NCBI GenBank assembly: GCA_036245525.1
Contig: BTPG01000003.1
Location: forward strand, 209,415,355 to 209,479,354
Direction of reading: 5' to 3'
DNA from: Semisulcospira habei
Taxonomy: Eukaryota > Mollusca > Gastropoda > Semisulcospiridae
DNA length: 64,000 nucleotides
Shown here: piece by piece, positions 11,227 through 56,519 of the stretch
Layout: each line of letters starts with the position of its first letter
Numbering within the stretch: position 1 is the stretch's first letter
Notes under the pieces: model-generated
The model's input: the letters and a program-made list of their open reading frames with translations, nothing else
What the model was told of the DNA's origin: nothing
Databases searched by the model: none
Made by a program: the position numbers and the translations under genes

Positions 11227-11345
11227 TATACTGACGGCCAAATGGAACGCGACATTTTTGTAATCATATGAAACATTTTGGCAGAATCCACATTAGTGTT
11301 TCCGTTGATTCCAAAAATGTCTCATTTCTTTCCCTCATCAGTCAA
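11227..11345. repeat. P6 palindrome, diverged copy
   Basis: ATACTGACGGCCAAATGGAA and TTTCTTTCCCTCATCAGTCA pair imperfectly, with internal AACATTTTGGCAGAATCCAC extra in one arm. Confidence 0.55.
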
Positions 11346-11596
11346 TTTTAAAAAGCACCGCTTAAAAATTTTAAATCTATTTTAAAAAAAAAGTGTTGTT
11401 GCAACTTGAGAACAGGCAGGAGCGGATCAGATCCAACCTTTTTTTTTCTTTTTATTTTCGGGGGAGGGGGGCGGGTGCGGGCGGAGACATTTAATCGGGG
11501 GAGGGGGTGGAGGGTGGTCGGGAGTCAGTTTTTTTCACTTCTGGCGGAACACATCGAAGGCGGAAACTGCGTGGTTTCCAAAATATAAAGAGGGAC

Positions 11597-11691
11597 TTTA
11601 ACCCTTTGCGTGTCGGTAGCGGTTTTATTAGCGGTGATTCCTTCAGGAATCATCGCGACTAAAACCGCTACCGACACGCAAAGGGTTAATA
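11597..11691. mobile_element. P3 MITE: TTAA-bounded perfect palindrome
   Basis: TTAACCCTTTGCGTGTCGG at the left and CCGACACGCAAAGGGTTAA at the right, with GGTAGCGGTTTTATTAGC pairing to the inverse. This matches the classic piggyBac-type start TTAACCCTTT. A decayed relative (TAGCGGTTATTGTCACC ... GCGCTACCAACACGCAAAGG) is at 4985-5057. Confidence 0.75.
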
Positions 11692-11820
11692 TAGTATTTT
11701 ATAGTGTTTGGGGGTTCTGTGGTACGCGGCCCCGGTTCGTATGTCATGCTTTGATAAGCCATATACACCGCAGCTCAAGCAATGTCGGGAACCACTGTTA
11801 AATATGATTACAAGTTTTAG

Positions 11821-12035
11821 CTTACCTCATTCAGCCCTGACACACCACAGCAAGACATGGATCGAGCATGATAGTTCAAGGGTGGTGTCGGAATAGCTTG
11901 GCGCCTATGGGCGCCAAGCTATTCTGACACCACCCTTGAAATAACATGCTCGATCTGTCTCTAGAATTGTATTGCAATCCTTCAGATGACAACTTCAAAA
12001 TGTGGGGATTTCGGTCCTGGGGCAGAATGTGTTAA
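11821..12035. mobile_element. P1 MITE copy
   Basis: TTACCTCATTCAGCCC to GGGGCAGAATGTGTTAA; hairpin about 11859-11955 with loop GCGCCTATGGGCGC. Confidence 0.73.
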
Positions 12036-12554
12036 ACTATATCAAAAACATTATATATTATTTCAAATAAAAAGGCGGCCCACGTTGCTCAGCAAAAGTA
12101 TGTGATTAACCCCACTACTGTTCTCGTGAGCCCACGCATTTTGACGGCACTCAAGAGGAGCTACACCTCTCACTGACGCCAGTTTAATCTGTATCAATGC
12201 TTTTGACTGGGACTCTTTGACGTTGCACTAACAAAAATATTCTGACAAACACTTTGCGACCACTTCATTTGCAATGTGAAGGGGTTAAATAGATGGACGC
12301 AGAAATAAAATAAGTTTTACATTATCAAATATGAGACAGTGTGAGTCTAAAATCTAACCTCTAAACATGGAAGCAAATTTATATAGAAATGACGCATCAA
12401 TCATAGACACTAGCGTAAATTGTCCACTCCTGTCTGTACGCTTGGCAGGTCTCATAGCCGATCGGTGTGTGAATGTAATATCCCAAACTGTGTGCGCACG
12501 TGTGTTTTATTTTGCGTGTGTATGTGCGTTTGCGATTGCTTGTGTGTGTGCGTG

Positions 12555-12559
12555 CGTGC

Positions 12560-12631
<72 letters not shown>

Positions 12632-12645
12632 GTGTGTGTTTTGAG
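12555..12645. repeat. (GT)n microsatellite
   Basis: GT run preceded by GTGC/GTGA variants, immediately before the P6 copy at 12720. Confidence 0.95.
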
Positions 12646-12719
12646 TGAGTGTGTTGAGTGAGTGAGTGTGAGACAGCTCAAAAATACAAGTTGTTATACA
12701 GATGAACATATACAGATAC

Positions 12720-12832
12720 AAATATACTAACGAGCAAAGGAAATGCGACAACATTCGAGACATGGGACACACTGAAGAGCTTCCGATTACTCGAACGAGG
12801 TCGCGCTTCATTTGCTCCTCAGGATACTTACA
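12720..12832. repeat. P6 palindrome, diverged copy
   Basis: ATACTAACGAGCAAAGGAAA / TTCATTTGCTCCTCAGGATA arms with ACATTCGAGACATGGG against CCGATTACTCGAACGAGG. Confidence 0.58.
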
Positions 12833-12848
12833 ACATGTGGTACATCAA

Positions 12849-12958
12849 TATCCCAATGCGCATGAGGCCATCGGGCCAACGTCGGGTCGGCCGTCGCTGG
12901 CCCCCGCACGTCCGTGCTCGGGCCAACGGCGACCGACGTCGACCTGATGGCCTTTTGT
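12849..12958. repeat. P7 palindrome copy
   Basis: CCCAATGCGCATGAGGCCATCG and inverse CCGACGTCGACCTGATGGCC around GCCCCCGCACGTCCGTGCTCGG. Confidence 0.63.
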
Positions 12959-12959
12959 G

Positions 12960-14071
12960 CACTGAGATCTCTTCCTTCACATACCACTCCACTCTTCTCT
13001 TAAAACTATCTCACACACAAACATGAACAGCTGGATTGAGACAGTTCTGTCCGTACATCATCAACATCATCATTAAATTGTAGGCCTACAGTTTCTCACC
13101 CAAAAAATTGATACTTGATTATATAGTTCTTGAGTTAGCTCCAATGAAGAGAGAAAAGCACCGCTGGAGTTACTTCACATGATAAGCAATGTACACTGTG
13201 CTATACAATGAGGAAGCTGGAGCAGGCTGTTATAATATTCTGACACCCACCGGCGGGGCCGGAACGGTAAAAACACAACACGTGTCACGGGTAACACTGT
13301 CATGTGAACTATACTATGCACCATAAGTTAAGGAGCATTTGAATAAACTCATTTAGCGTAAAACCTATGCTACCAATAAATCTGAAATTCACACCTGATG
13401 TAGTATTAGAATTGTACATTTATATTCCAAAGTTTCAAGTTTCTAACTATAAGTAAAAAGATGTAATTTTGATGAATTGTTAAAAAAAATGTGATGGTCG
13501 GATTTTAAAATTGCAGACAAATACAGACGTTCTTAAAAGTGTTGTTAAAAAAATTATTATAGCTGGTTTTTTGGTCACGCTTCGTAGCGGTTCATTTATG
13601 CCCTGAGATGACTGCACATGCCACTTGCGTATTCCCTCCCCCATCATTACACATCCTTCGGACATGCCATCTTTTGTTTTCTACGATCTCAGACTGGGCC
13701 TGTGCGACGTGTTTTTACAAAATTGCTAGCCCTGTGTTTTGTGACTAAGTCAAGTTGAAGGTGAGATCTCGTTTACATTAGCTATACCCGAAATGTGCAG
13801 TGTAAGGTCGAAGTACTCACATGCACTGCAATTTCAAATCCATGAACATGCTTTAGGAATGCCTTTTGTACGTTCCGTTTTCTTTGAGGCATTAAATGGG
13901 CCAGGGATGCAAACGGATTGTGTCCTTTGGGGCACCAGTGGATTTTAGTGACCAGTGTTGTGTGACAGGTTCACGTGCTTTGGCTGTTGCCATTTTTCAG
14001 TTTTCCTGCGGGAAGGCTAAACGGCCATTTTCATGGTATCACAGAGTTACATGATCCAACTCCAAGCTGTT
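12960..14071. other. No gene recognised
   Basis: AT-rich unique-looking sequence between a P7 palindrome and a P1 MITE, 0.7-1.8 kb past the RPTP stop. It may include the RPTP 3' UTR end, but I see no decisive polyadenylation signal. Confidence 0.5.
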
Positions 14072-14284
14072 TTAACCCATTTAACCCCAAGGCCAGATTT
14101 TCCAAATTTGGGAGGTGTCACCTAAAGAGTATGTACCAGTTGCAGGAGATGATTGACCATGATAATTCAAGGGTAGTGCCAGATGAGCTTGGCGCCTGAA
14201 GGCGCCAAGCTCATCTGGCACTGCCCTTGAACTATCATGGTCAATCTCTCTCTTGTTGTAGGGCTTTGGGGATAAATGGCTTAG
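14072..14284. mobile_element. P1 MITE copy downstream of the RPTP stop
   Basis: TTAACCCATTTAACCCC to GGGGATAAATGGCTTA; hairpin about 14149-14247. It lies 500 bp past the RPTP stop codon, so it may sit in or near the 3' UTR. Confidence 0.7.
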
Positions 14285-14791
14285 TGCGCTTTGGTTACAG
14301 AGTCAACTGTTGTACTGAAATTCAACACTCAGTTACACGCATAAAGCAGGCACTGGGAGTTCCCTAGCAGAATCTCCGCAAATGGACCAAAGCAAAGAGG
14401 CCTTATAGAAGAAGTTATGAGAATACACAAATGTCACATATTCGTTGGATTCAGCTAGCCTGCTCCATCTGAAAGGAAATCATGGGAGTGTAAGCCTCAT
14501 GCTGGCAAAAAAAACGGCCTGACTCACGTCCCAGTTTCAGCCACATATCCGTGGTTAACTGCAGGCATGGTAGAGGACGCAGCATGGATCGTGGCCATCA
14601 AGCCATCTGTAATATTACACTGCTAATAGAAGATTTCCGGGAATCAGAAGTAGATCAAAAGTGCACGTGTTTCGACAAAAACAGCGGATAGTAAGTCCGT
14701 GTTTGTAATCCTCTGCATCAAGAGGCGCGCAGTTACTGGTCCACTTCTGATTTGCGGAGATCGTCCATTGTGAAGGGTGAAAATATACAGT

Positions 14792-48991
<34,200 letters not shown>

Positions 48992-49256
48992 CGTGCCAAT
49001 GCGGGAACGCTGGCCTACAGAACAAACTGTCCGCGATCGTAGTCTGTGTAATGTCATTGCCTGTGGGATGGACTGTCACACGCTAACACAAATGTCTTCA
49101 AACAGCACATGTAAACACCCAGCTCGTCAACGAACTATTCATTTGTGTCTGCTCAGGACTTGAAATTCAACTTATGTGGCTCGCGTGTTCGCTGCAGTGT
49201 AAGCCAACAAGGAAGTGTGTTAAGGCGTACTATTTGTATACTACACTAAGCCGGTT

Positions 49257-49451
49257 TAAACCCCTTCAGTGCCCAACTGCAGGAGGTACAGATTCTCATG
49301 AGCTCCAGCAGTTGCAGGGGCTCATGAGGATCTATGCCCCTTGCGAACACAACTTTGAATCCATGTTCCTGGGACAGCTAAATTTCTTTCGCCTTGAATT
49401 AACGAAGATTGCAGAAACACAGTCTGTGTCAGCTGGCACTGAAGGGGTTAA
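49257..49451. mobile_element. P2 MITE, complete copy sharing TTAA with a P1 element
   Basis: TTTAAACCCCTTCAGTGCC to GGCACTGAAGGGGTTAA, hairpin 49283-49345 (loop CTCCAGCAGTTGCAGGGG). The final TTAA is also the first TTAA of the P1 element at 49448. Confidence 0.75.
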
Positions 49452-49569
49452 CTCATTCTACTCCAGACACACCACAGCAAGATAAAGATCTGTGTCCTGC
49501 ACTGCAACGCAGTCTTCAGAGGACGACTTCAACAGTTGGGAATTTCGGTCTTGGGATAGAATGAGTTAA
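49448..49569. mobile_element. P1 MITE copy lacking the central hairpin
   Basis: TTAACTCATTCTACTCC to GGGATAGAATGAGTTAA, but only 122 bp long: AGATAAAGATC passes directly into TGTGTCCTGC with the whole palindrome absent. The left TTAA is shared with the right end of a P2 element. Confidence 0.75.
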
Positions 49570-49967
49570 GTATCTGATTGCGAGCCATGTGTGCGGGTCA
49601 GGAAAACGAGTTTCTGGCTGACGTGTTTTGCCACCACTAGGCTGACTTCAAAGACGGGGCACCAAAGAGAGTCTGAACAAATTTTCTACCCAACTGGGGT
49701 TCGAACTGGCAACCCTTCGGAACTCGTGTTCGAACTGGCAACCCGGCCTTCGGAATAGAGTCCGGCGCTGCACAGCCTCAACTGGCCAGGTTCTCAAACA
49801 GCACAGAATGCGTACAGTTGAACCCTTTCACTTCCAGCGGACGCACGTTGTGTTTGTGAAATCATTGTTAATCCAACGTCAAAGGTCCCCAGCAGTCCAA
49901 GGAACACGGATACATCATAAGTTATTAGTAGCAGGGGTTTGCTACACGGATCCTTGTAGGCCTGAGG

Positions 49968-50078
49968 GAGGTCAAAGGAACCTATTGTACCCCTCAGGCC
50001 TTCGGGGTACAATGGTCACTGTGACCATTGTACCCCTCAGGCCTTCAAGGTACAATGATCACTGTGACCTCAATAAGG
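49968..50078. repeat. Compound palindrome with duplicated arm
   Basis: TTGTACCCCTCAGGCCTTCGG, GGTACAATGGTCACTGTGACC, then the TTGTACCCCTCAGGCCTTC unit again and GGTACAATGATCACTGTGACC. The two halves are each palindromic and also tandem copies of one another. Confidence 0.6.
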
Positions 50079-50149
50079 GATACGGGTCTGCCCTAGGGGA
50101 CCTTGGTGGGGTTGTCTACTTTTTAGTTCCTAGGGTCACCTTGTCTAAC

Positions 50150-50345
50150 CCCTGCAAGGTGGGTTCTACTCTTTTGGGGGTTTGTATTTCTGTCTTTCTG
50201 GTCCATTCATCTGTATTTTTCTTTTGAAATTCTCCCTCCTGTCTGCGCTTCTTAGAGTCCTTTTCTTCATTTAGCGCAGGCACGTTCTGAGAAGGCCTTT
50301 GTCGCTTGCGGGACGTAAAGCAATCTATACTCACTCACTCACTCA
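50150..50345 (+). repeat. Diverged copy of the 61.6-kb 3'-end repeat
   Basis: TTCATCTGTATTTTTC, AAATTCTCCCTCCTGTCTGC, CACGTTCTGAGAAGGCC, GCGGGACGTAAAGCAATC then (ACTC)n. It abuts the minus-strand LINE tail at 50345. Confidence 0.6.
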
Positions 50346-50850
50346 ATAAGGGATACAATACAATACAATACAATACAATAATACTTTATTAATCCCTCAT
50401 GGGGAAATTCACATTTTTTTGCCACCACAGGTGCTGCTTACATTCATTCACTAACTCGCTCATTCCACAAATTACAATAACAGAGCTACAAAATGGACAA
50501 TGACTCGGGACGGGTGAAGCCCGTCGCCAAGGCATCTAATGGCCAGCGTCAGTGGCCTCATCCCGACCCGAACCTCCCTGACAAAAACAGAAAACTAAGA
50601 CAGCCCTATGTCTCCTGAACACACTATTATAATGTTCTTTATTAAGTTCCTACTTGGCTAAAACTAGTACATAGAACAAGTTAACAACAGAAAACAAAAT
50701 ACCCGCGTCGATACGGAGATGATCTCCGATCTAGGCAACATAAAACTGAACAACGGTCAAACAGCACCAGGGGGCCCGTCGCCGCCATAGTACAGCGCCG
50801 GTGTTTAGACAATCGCTCCGGCATAAACAGTCACCACCTTAATTATACTG
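50345..50850 (-). mobile_element. LINE 3' UTR and tail, older copy
   Basis: On the minus strand it ends GAATTTCCCCATGAGGGATT then AATAAAGTATTATTG and (TATTG)n. The same ending occurs at 57865-57915. No coding frame is recognisable; the younger RTE-like element lies in its upstream part. Confidence 0.65.
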
Positions 50851-50862
50851 AACTTAACTAGT

Positions 50863-51890
50863 CATCATCATCATCATCAGTCCCTTGCCCGAACTGGGCG
50901 TTGGGGGGACTGAAAGGCAGCAGCAACAGACAGTGCTCTCCACTGAGTTCTATTTTGGGCGGTGGCAAGCAAGTCTGGCATCTCGAGTTCGGTCCATTCT
51001 TTTATGTTTGCGACCCAACTCTTTCTCTGACGACCTCGCCGACGACTTCCTTCGAGAGTGCCTTGGAGGATAGTCTTGGACAAGGTGTTGTGTCGGGTCA
51101 CGTGGCCAAACCAAGCAAGCTTGCGCCGTTTCACGGTTGCCAGAAGGGGTTCATGTGGGCCCACCAGGGAAGTGACGATGCTCCGTACATATTCGTTGGT
51201 CTTGTGCTCGCGGTACGAGATGCGGAGCAACTTCCTCAGGCACTTGTTCTCAAAGGCCTGGATTTTCTTTTCTGAGTCTGCAAGCAGTGTCCAAGTCTCA
51301 CAGCCGTAGAGTAGAATAGACACTACGAGGGACTTGTAAAGCCTGTACTTGATGGTGAAGCTGATGGAGTTACTTCGCCATATCCTGTCCAGCCTGGCCA
51401 TTGCGGATGTTGCTGTACCTATCCTGATACGGATCTCTGCTATGCAACTACCGTCTTTGGACAGGGTGGCTCCCAAGTACTTGAAGCTATTGACCTCTTC
51501 TAGCTTCTGGCCGTTCATGTGAATGTTGCTGCTGCTGTCGCTTGTGGTGTTGATCATCACTTTGCTTTTATCCGTACTGATCTCCATGCCATAAGACCCT
51601 GCGCTACTTGAAAGTTTGTCTGTCAGGTTTTGGAGCTCACTATTGCTGCCTGCCATGAGGTCAATGTCGTCTGCGAATCGAAGATTGCACAGGGATCTGC
51701 CACCAATAGAGATTGAAGTATGGTGGTCGTGGAGGGTTTCCTGCATGATCTTCTCCAGGAATATGTTGAAAAGGACAGGAGAGAGCAGGCATCCTTGACG
51801 GACACCGATCGTCGTCCTGAAGAACTCGCCTGACTGATTGTTAAGTAGAACCGCGCTGCAGGCGTTCTTGTAAAGCGCTTCTATCATTTG
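50863..51890 (-). mobile_element. 5'-truncated RTE-like LINE with 13-bp target duplication
   Basis: A 336-codon open frame (51887-50877) carries RT motifs VRQGCLLSPVLFNIFLEKI, RFADDIDLMAGS, the thumb motif LYGCETWTLL and KLAWFGHVTRH. Its stop TGA is the first triplet of a (TGA)n tail, so almost no 3' UTR exists, as in RTE elements. GAACTTAACTAGT at 50850-50862 and again at 51891-51903 is a perfect target-site duplication. The whole fragment is still open, hence young. It inserted into an older minus-strand repeat. Confidence 0.88.
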
Positions 51891-52679
51891 GAACTTAACT
51901 AGTATATAACTTCATAGTCATTTTAAAAACAAAACAAGGGTCCGTGCAGGAAATCTCTGCTACCAATAACGTATTTGTTCATTCCTTCTCTAATTTCGTA
52001 AAAAATGGACAAGTTGTTCAAAATTCGAACGTCTGTGGCATCTCCTATAGTTCACCTAAATACAAGTTCTGAGCGAACCCCTGCATTTGCAAAGGGTCAC
52101 GATCATGCGCAAACACCGCTCTTGCTGGCAGCCGGGCTTCTCTATTCTAATTTGACTTTTGGAAAGCGCTTTTTCAGTCGCACTGACTACATATTGTCAG
52201 AGGAATGCGATTTTACAGTGAGTACGTATTTTTCCAATTGTCGTTCACTAAAATAATAGTTCAGAATCTAATATTCGGCATCGAAGCGACGATCTGTGAC
52301 GGCGACCATTGTGCGCCATTTTCGATCCCGGGGAGGCCTGCCCTATTTTTAGTCTCTCGCGTTTCAACGGAACTTAAATAGTGTTCAAAACTGGATGCTG
52401 TCGCCTTTAAAATAACTTATAAAATAAATAAAATAGTTTATGTTTGTGCGTACTGTTTCGAACTATGCGAAGAAGCATCCTCGTTTGCCATGTGTTTTTC
52501 TCTTTTAGTCGAACAAAGCTGGTACTCGAGAGTCGAAAACGCAGTCATAACGCGGCGTACAGCGGGATACAAAAAGTCCGCCATTAGTCGCTACAACTAA
52601 ATGTTTTGTTTGTAGCGAGGTCACGAGATACGGTTTGCGCTAAGCGGATTGGTCGTGTGACGTAGGGATGAAAACAAAC

Positions 52680-52760
52680 TAGTTTCAGCAAGAGGCATAG
52701 ATCCGCAGCGGCCCCAGCAGTTGCGGGACCTCATGAGGATCTACGCCTGTTGCAGTCGGG
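52680..52760. mobile_element. P2 hairpin core
   Basis: CAGCAAGAGGCATAGATCCG with loop CCCCAGCAGTTGCGGGAC and inverse arm; outer ends not clear. Confidence 0.55.
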
Positions 52761-52839
52761 CGGTGTCAGTTCTCTTTCAGTTCATTAGTGTTGATATAAT
52801 AACTTTAGAGGTGCAATATTTTATTTTAATCTGCCTAAG

Positions 52840-52908
52840 TATATGTGCTGGTCTGTGATTTTTGCAATTACGGCTCCATGCTTTAAGGTCCCAAATCACA
52901 GACCGGCA
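52840..52908. repeat. P5 hairpin copy
   Basis: TATGTGCTGGTCTGTGATTTTTG with inverse CCAAATCACAGACCGGCACC; it abuts the tRNA-derived SINE. Confidence 0.6.
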
Positions 52909-52910
52909 CC

Positions 52911-53296
52911 GATCTCCGTAGCGCAGTGGTTAGCTCGTCGGACTGGCGGCCGTGAGATGCGGGTTCGAATCCCGGTCGAGTCAAGCGGGATTTTTCCTAC
53001 CTGGGCCGGCTGCTACCCAGAGAGAGAGAGAGAGTGTGCCATGGACCCAGTGTGAAGGCTGATGCCGCGCAGTCGAAACTCACCCACTTCACGGGTGCGA
53101 CTTTGCGGGAGCTACCCGGGTTATGACGCATCGCACGGTGTGAATGATTACACGGCTGGCACCGCAGGTGTCCGCAAGTCCCGGGCCTGGTTAACACCAG
53201 GATATTTTGACAGGAAGCGTGGAATGCGGCCCTGTCACGCAGTCCCCAACCACATGGATCTCCGTGGCATCATCATATCATCATCCTCATCATCTT
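52911..53296 (+). mobile_element. tRNA-derived SINE
   Basis: Pol III A box TAGCGCAGTGG (52919-52929) and B box GGTTCGAATCC (52962-52972) are correctly spaced, but the acceptor and D stems do not pair, so this is not a functional tRNA. A tRNA-unrelated body of about 300 bp follows, ending in a (CAT)n tail. Confidence 0.75.
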
Positions 53297-53581
53297 GTAT
53301 AACGGAAAATGCTGTTCCAGGTTTCTGATCCCTCACTCGACTCCGCGACTAGCAAACAATGTCGAAAGTAAGGGGAATAGTAGGTGTGGTCACCTGAAGG
53401 TCACACTGGACTCCAAGTGACTCGGCAGCAGTGCGGAGTTTCCTCTGGTGGGAGTCCTCTGCTACCTAACATATAGCAGCAAGGCTGGGAGGCTGGCTGA
53501 AACAACTGGCGGGCTTGGGTGAGCACACTGGGGTTGATGGGTATGAGCGGCGTGAGAGGAAGACCTCTGAGATCGACAAAA

Positions 53582-54340
53582 TGTTACGTGGTAGTCGTAG
53601 TCGTAGTATGATACAATCACACCAGACACACTCGCGTAGGGTTCTTCTAAAGAAACTTCACTCAGCTGCAACTCGTCACACGTGGCACAAGGTTGTAGAC
53701 CACACTGGAGTAACAATTCCAACAGTACTTTATTCTCGCGATGCAATCTCAGCACAATGCATCCACAACTGCATGCACACTTTGATACACTGTTTCTCTT
53801 CAATGCATCCAGAATTCTGATAAACTGCGTCTCCCACTCAATGTACACACATTATTCGCTAAGACCCTTTTTTATGCTATTACAGATTTCCAGAACAATC
53901 CCGCAAACTACACAACTCAAACAATCAGAAAAGAAAACGTAACCAATACTCATTAATATTCATGAAAAAGAACACTCCAGATCTGTCTATAACCTTTAAC
54001 TAACATCTAGGTGCATTCCGTAAACTATGTGCATTCCTTAAATGTTGCGAAAAGTAGCCAACATTTGTATTACAAAACTTTGAAGTCATTTTGTAGGTCA
54101 CTAGAACGGTCGCGACCCTGACCGAACCTTCCAGTCTAAATTAGGTCAAACTTTGCAACAATGCAGCGAAAGTATGTTTCATTCTAGCTACACAACAAAA
54201 ATCGATCGCAATTCTCTGTGCAAAAAAAAAATCATACTAAAAAGGTACGTAATTCACATCCAAAATAACTGAACACTAAATCTTTCCTATGATTAACTCA
54301 CACATGCCTTAAAAAGAATAACACAACCACAAACGTAACA
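53582..54340 (-). mobile_element. Solo LTR of the same family, copy 2
   Basis: Read on the minus strand it begins TGTTACGTTTGTGGTTGTG and ends GACTACCACGTAACA, with perfect TGTTACG/CGTAACA ends. Flanks CAAAA and CAAAG are a near-perfect 5-bp duplication. Shared inner blocks include GTACCTTTTTA, TCTAGTGACC, GGTTGCAGCTGA and TCTGGTGTG; about 140 bp shorter than copy 1 and strongly diverged. Confidence 0.72.
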
Positions 54341-54649
54341 CAAAGGAAACTAGGAGCAGAAAACAAAATCATAGACCGGCACACATGTGGTCAGATCGCG
54401 CGTTTGCCAGGTAGAAACACTATTTTAATCATTTTCTCTGTTCAGATTCACTGTTGTAGGCAAACACAGTATTGTAACACTTATGTAGCGCATACATGAC
54501 GATGGGGGAAAAGCAGTTCTGTTTTCCAGCATCAAAGAGGTTAAACTGCTTAGTCCCACTTCGGTCTGTTGGCTAGGATCAAATCTCCTCCAGAATGAGG
54601 AAAGCACATCGCTGCTTTGTCAAAGAAGACAGCTGCATGACAAAAAAAA

Positions 54650-54656
54650 TGTGTGT

Positions 54657-54749
<93 letters not shown>

Positions 54750-54750
54750 T
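54650..54750. repeat. (GT)n microsatellite
   Basis: Near-pure run. A longer and more degenerate GT-rich tract occupies 55071-55310 and 55390-55530. Confidence 0.95.
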
Positions 54751-55067
54751 GCATGTTCGAGAGGGACCCCCAGAGACTTCAGTTTGTATACAGCCAGATT
54801 CATGTCATGATTTTAGCAGTTTAGAGTGCAACTTGAATGTGCAATACTGTTTTCGTGGCCTTTGAAAATCACTAGTCCGAAACGTTTATGGCTATAGTCT
54901 CCTGTGTACGCCCGCTGTCTGTAAAAAGAAATGTTATGAAAATTGCGTAGTAGAACAGCCTGCTCGGTTGTCATAGCTTTGTTGCCTCTAATAAGTCTTT
55001 TGATTTGCTTTGCTTTTTCATACAGATAATGATAGACGACAGGCATTTGTTGAAGGTAATGTGCAAC

Positions 55068-55172
<105 letters not shown>

Positions 55173-55794
55173 CTGTATGTATGTGTGAACGTGTATGTGT
55201 GTGTGTGGTGTGTGTTTGTATGTGAGTGCGAGTGCGTATGTGTGTGTGTGTTTGTGAGTTTGTGGGTGTATGTGGATGTGTGTGTGTGTCTGCGCGCGTG
55301 TGCATATCCTGTGTGTGATTGTGACAGTATATAGATACATATTTTGTTGTATGTTTATTTTCAATTGAATTCAGAGAATGAAGTCTTGCAGATGTGTGTA
55401 TGTGCGTGCGTGTGTGCTTGCGTGTTTGTGTGTGTGTGTGTGTGTGTGTGTGCGTGCGTCCGTGCGAGTGTGTGTGTGTATGTGTGTGCGCGCGTGCGTG
55501 CGTGCGTGCTTGCTTGCGTGCGTAAGTGCTTGTGTTCTCAACAAATATGTTCACGGATTTCAGTTTATTTACACAACCTATTCCCCGCTCCCCCCCCCCC
55601 CCCTTCTCCCTCACCACCCACACGCCAGTCTGTTCACCGCACTGCCGCCACCATTCCTGTGGCCTGTACGTCCATCAGTCAACCAACCAACCATCAAACC
55701 AACCATGCAGCTAACCAGTGGAAGAGCCTAGTACGGCACCAGACTAAGGAACATGGATTCAAAGTAATGTCATACTCACAAACCAGAATAACCA

Positions 55795-56390
55795 GTGTTT
55801 GTGTATGTATGTTTCTCCTGCCTACTACCTAAGTTCCGGAGAAAGACATGGGTTATATAAGAGACCTGATGCATCTTTTTTGAAGATGCAGATGATCGTT
55901 TTGGCTTATACCTGCGTATTTCTCTGTGGGCTGGCGATTGGGTGCCTGATAGGTGGGGGCAGGGGATCTAACTGTCTGTCCAGCGCTGAGTCGTTCCCCT
56001 TGGTATGCATACAATTCTGCCAGCACTAGCCTTACCTATTCTGGTTTGTGAGTATAGTATCTATAACTCGAGGCAAATTTGTATAGTTACATTGTTGTGT
56101 AATGTTCTGTGCATCTACTGTGGGAAATCAGGGTATTTACCCGACCACATATAATAGTGCACCTTCGTGTTTGTGTATGTATGTTTCTCCTGCCTACTCC
56201 CTAAGTTCCGGAGAAAGACATGGGTTATATAAGAGACCTGATGCATCTTTTTTGAAGATGCAGATGATCGTCTTGGCTTATACCTGCGTATTTCTCTGTG
56301 GGCTGGCGATTGGGTGCCTGATAGGTGGGGGCAGGGGATCTAACTGTTTGTCTGTCCAGCACTGAGTCGTTCCCCTTGGTATGCATATAA
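55795..56390 (+). repeat. Recent tandem duplication, about 220-bp unit
   Basis: GTGTATGTATGTTTCTCCTGC to GTTCCCCTTGGTATGCATA appears at about 55795-56010 and 56165-56385, almost identical. Each unit has the hairpin GATGCATCTTTTTTGAAGATGC and a short open frame (LSSGERHGLYKRPDASFLKM..GLAIGCLIGGGRGSNC) conserved only as far as the DNA is. A partial relative with GGGGAATCTAACTGTTGTCC is at 19355-19440. Confidence 0.7.
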
Positions 56391-56392
56391 AG

Positions 56393-56470
56393 TAATGTCA
56401 GCAAGAGGAGTAGATCCTCATGAGACCCGCAATTGTGGGGGCTCATGAGGATCTATCTCTTGCAGATACT
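56393..56470. mobile_element. P2 hairpin core
   Basis: GTAGATCCTCATGAGACCCG and inverse GGGGGCTCATGAGGATCTAT; adjoins the second copy of the 55.8-kb duplication. Confidence 0.55.
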
Positions 56471-56519
56471 AGGTGGTTTTCACTTTATCTCGTCAGTCTG
56501 TGTCTCCGATCGTCTTGTG

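Noticed and set aside
52911..52985. tRNA gene
   Set aside because: A and B boxes are present but the acceptor and D stems do not pair, and a SINE body with (CAT)n tail follows.
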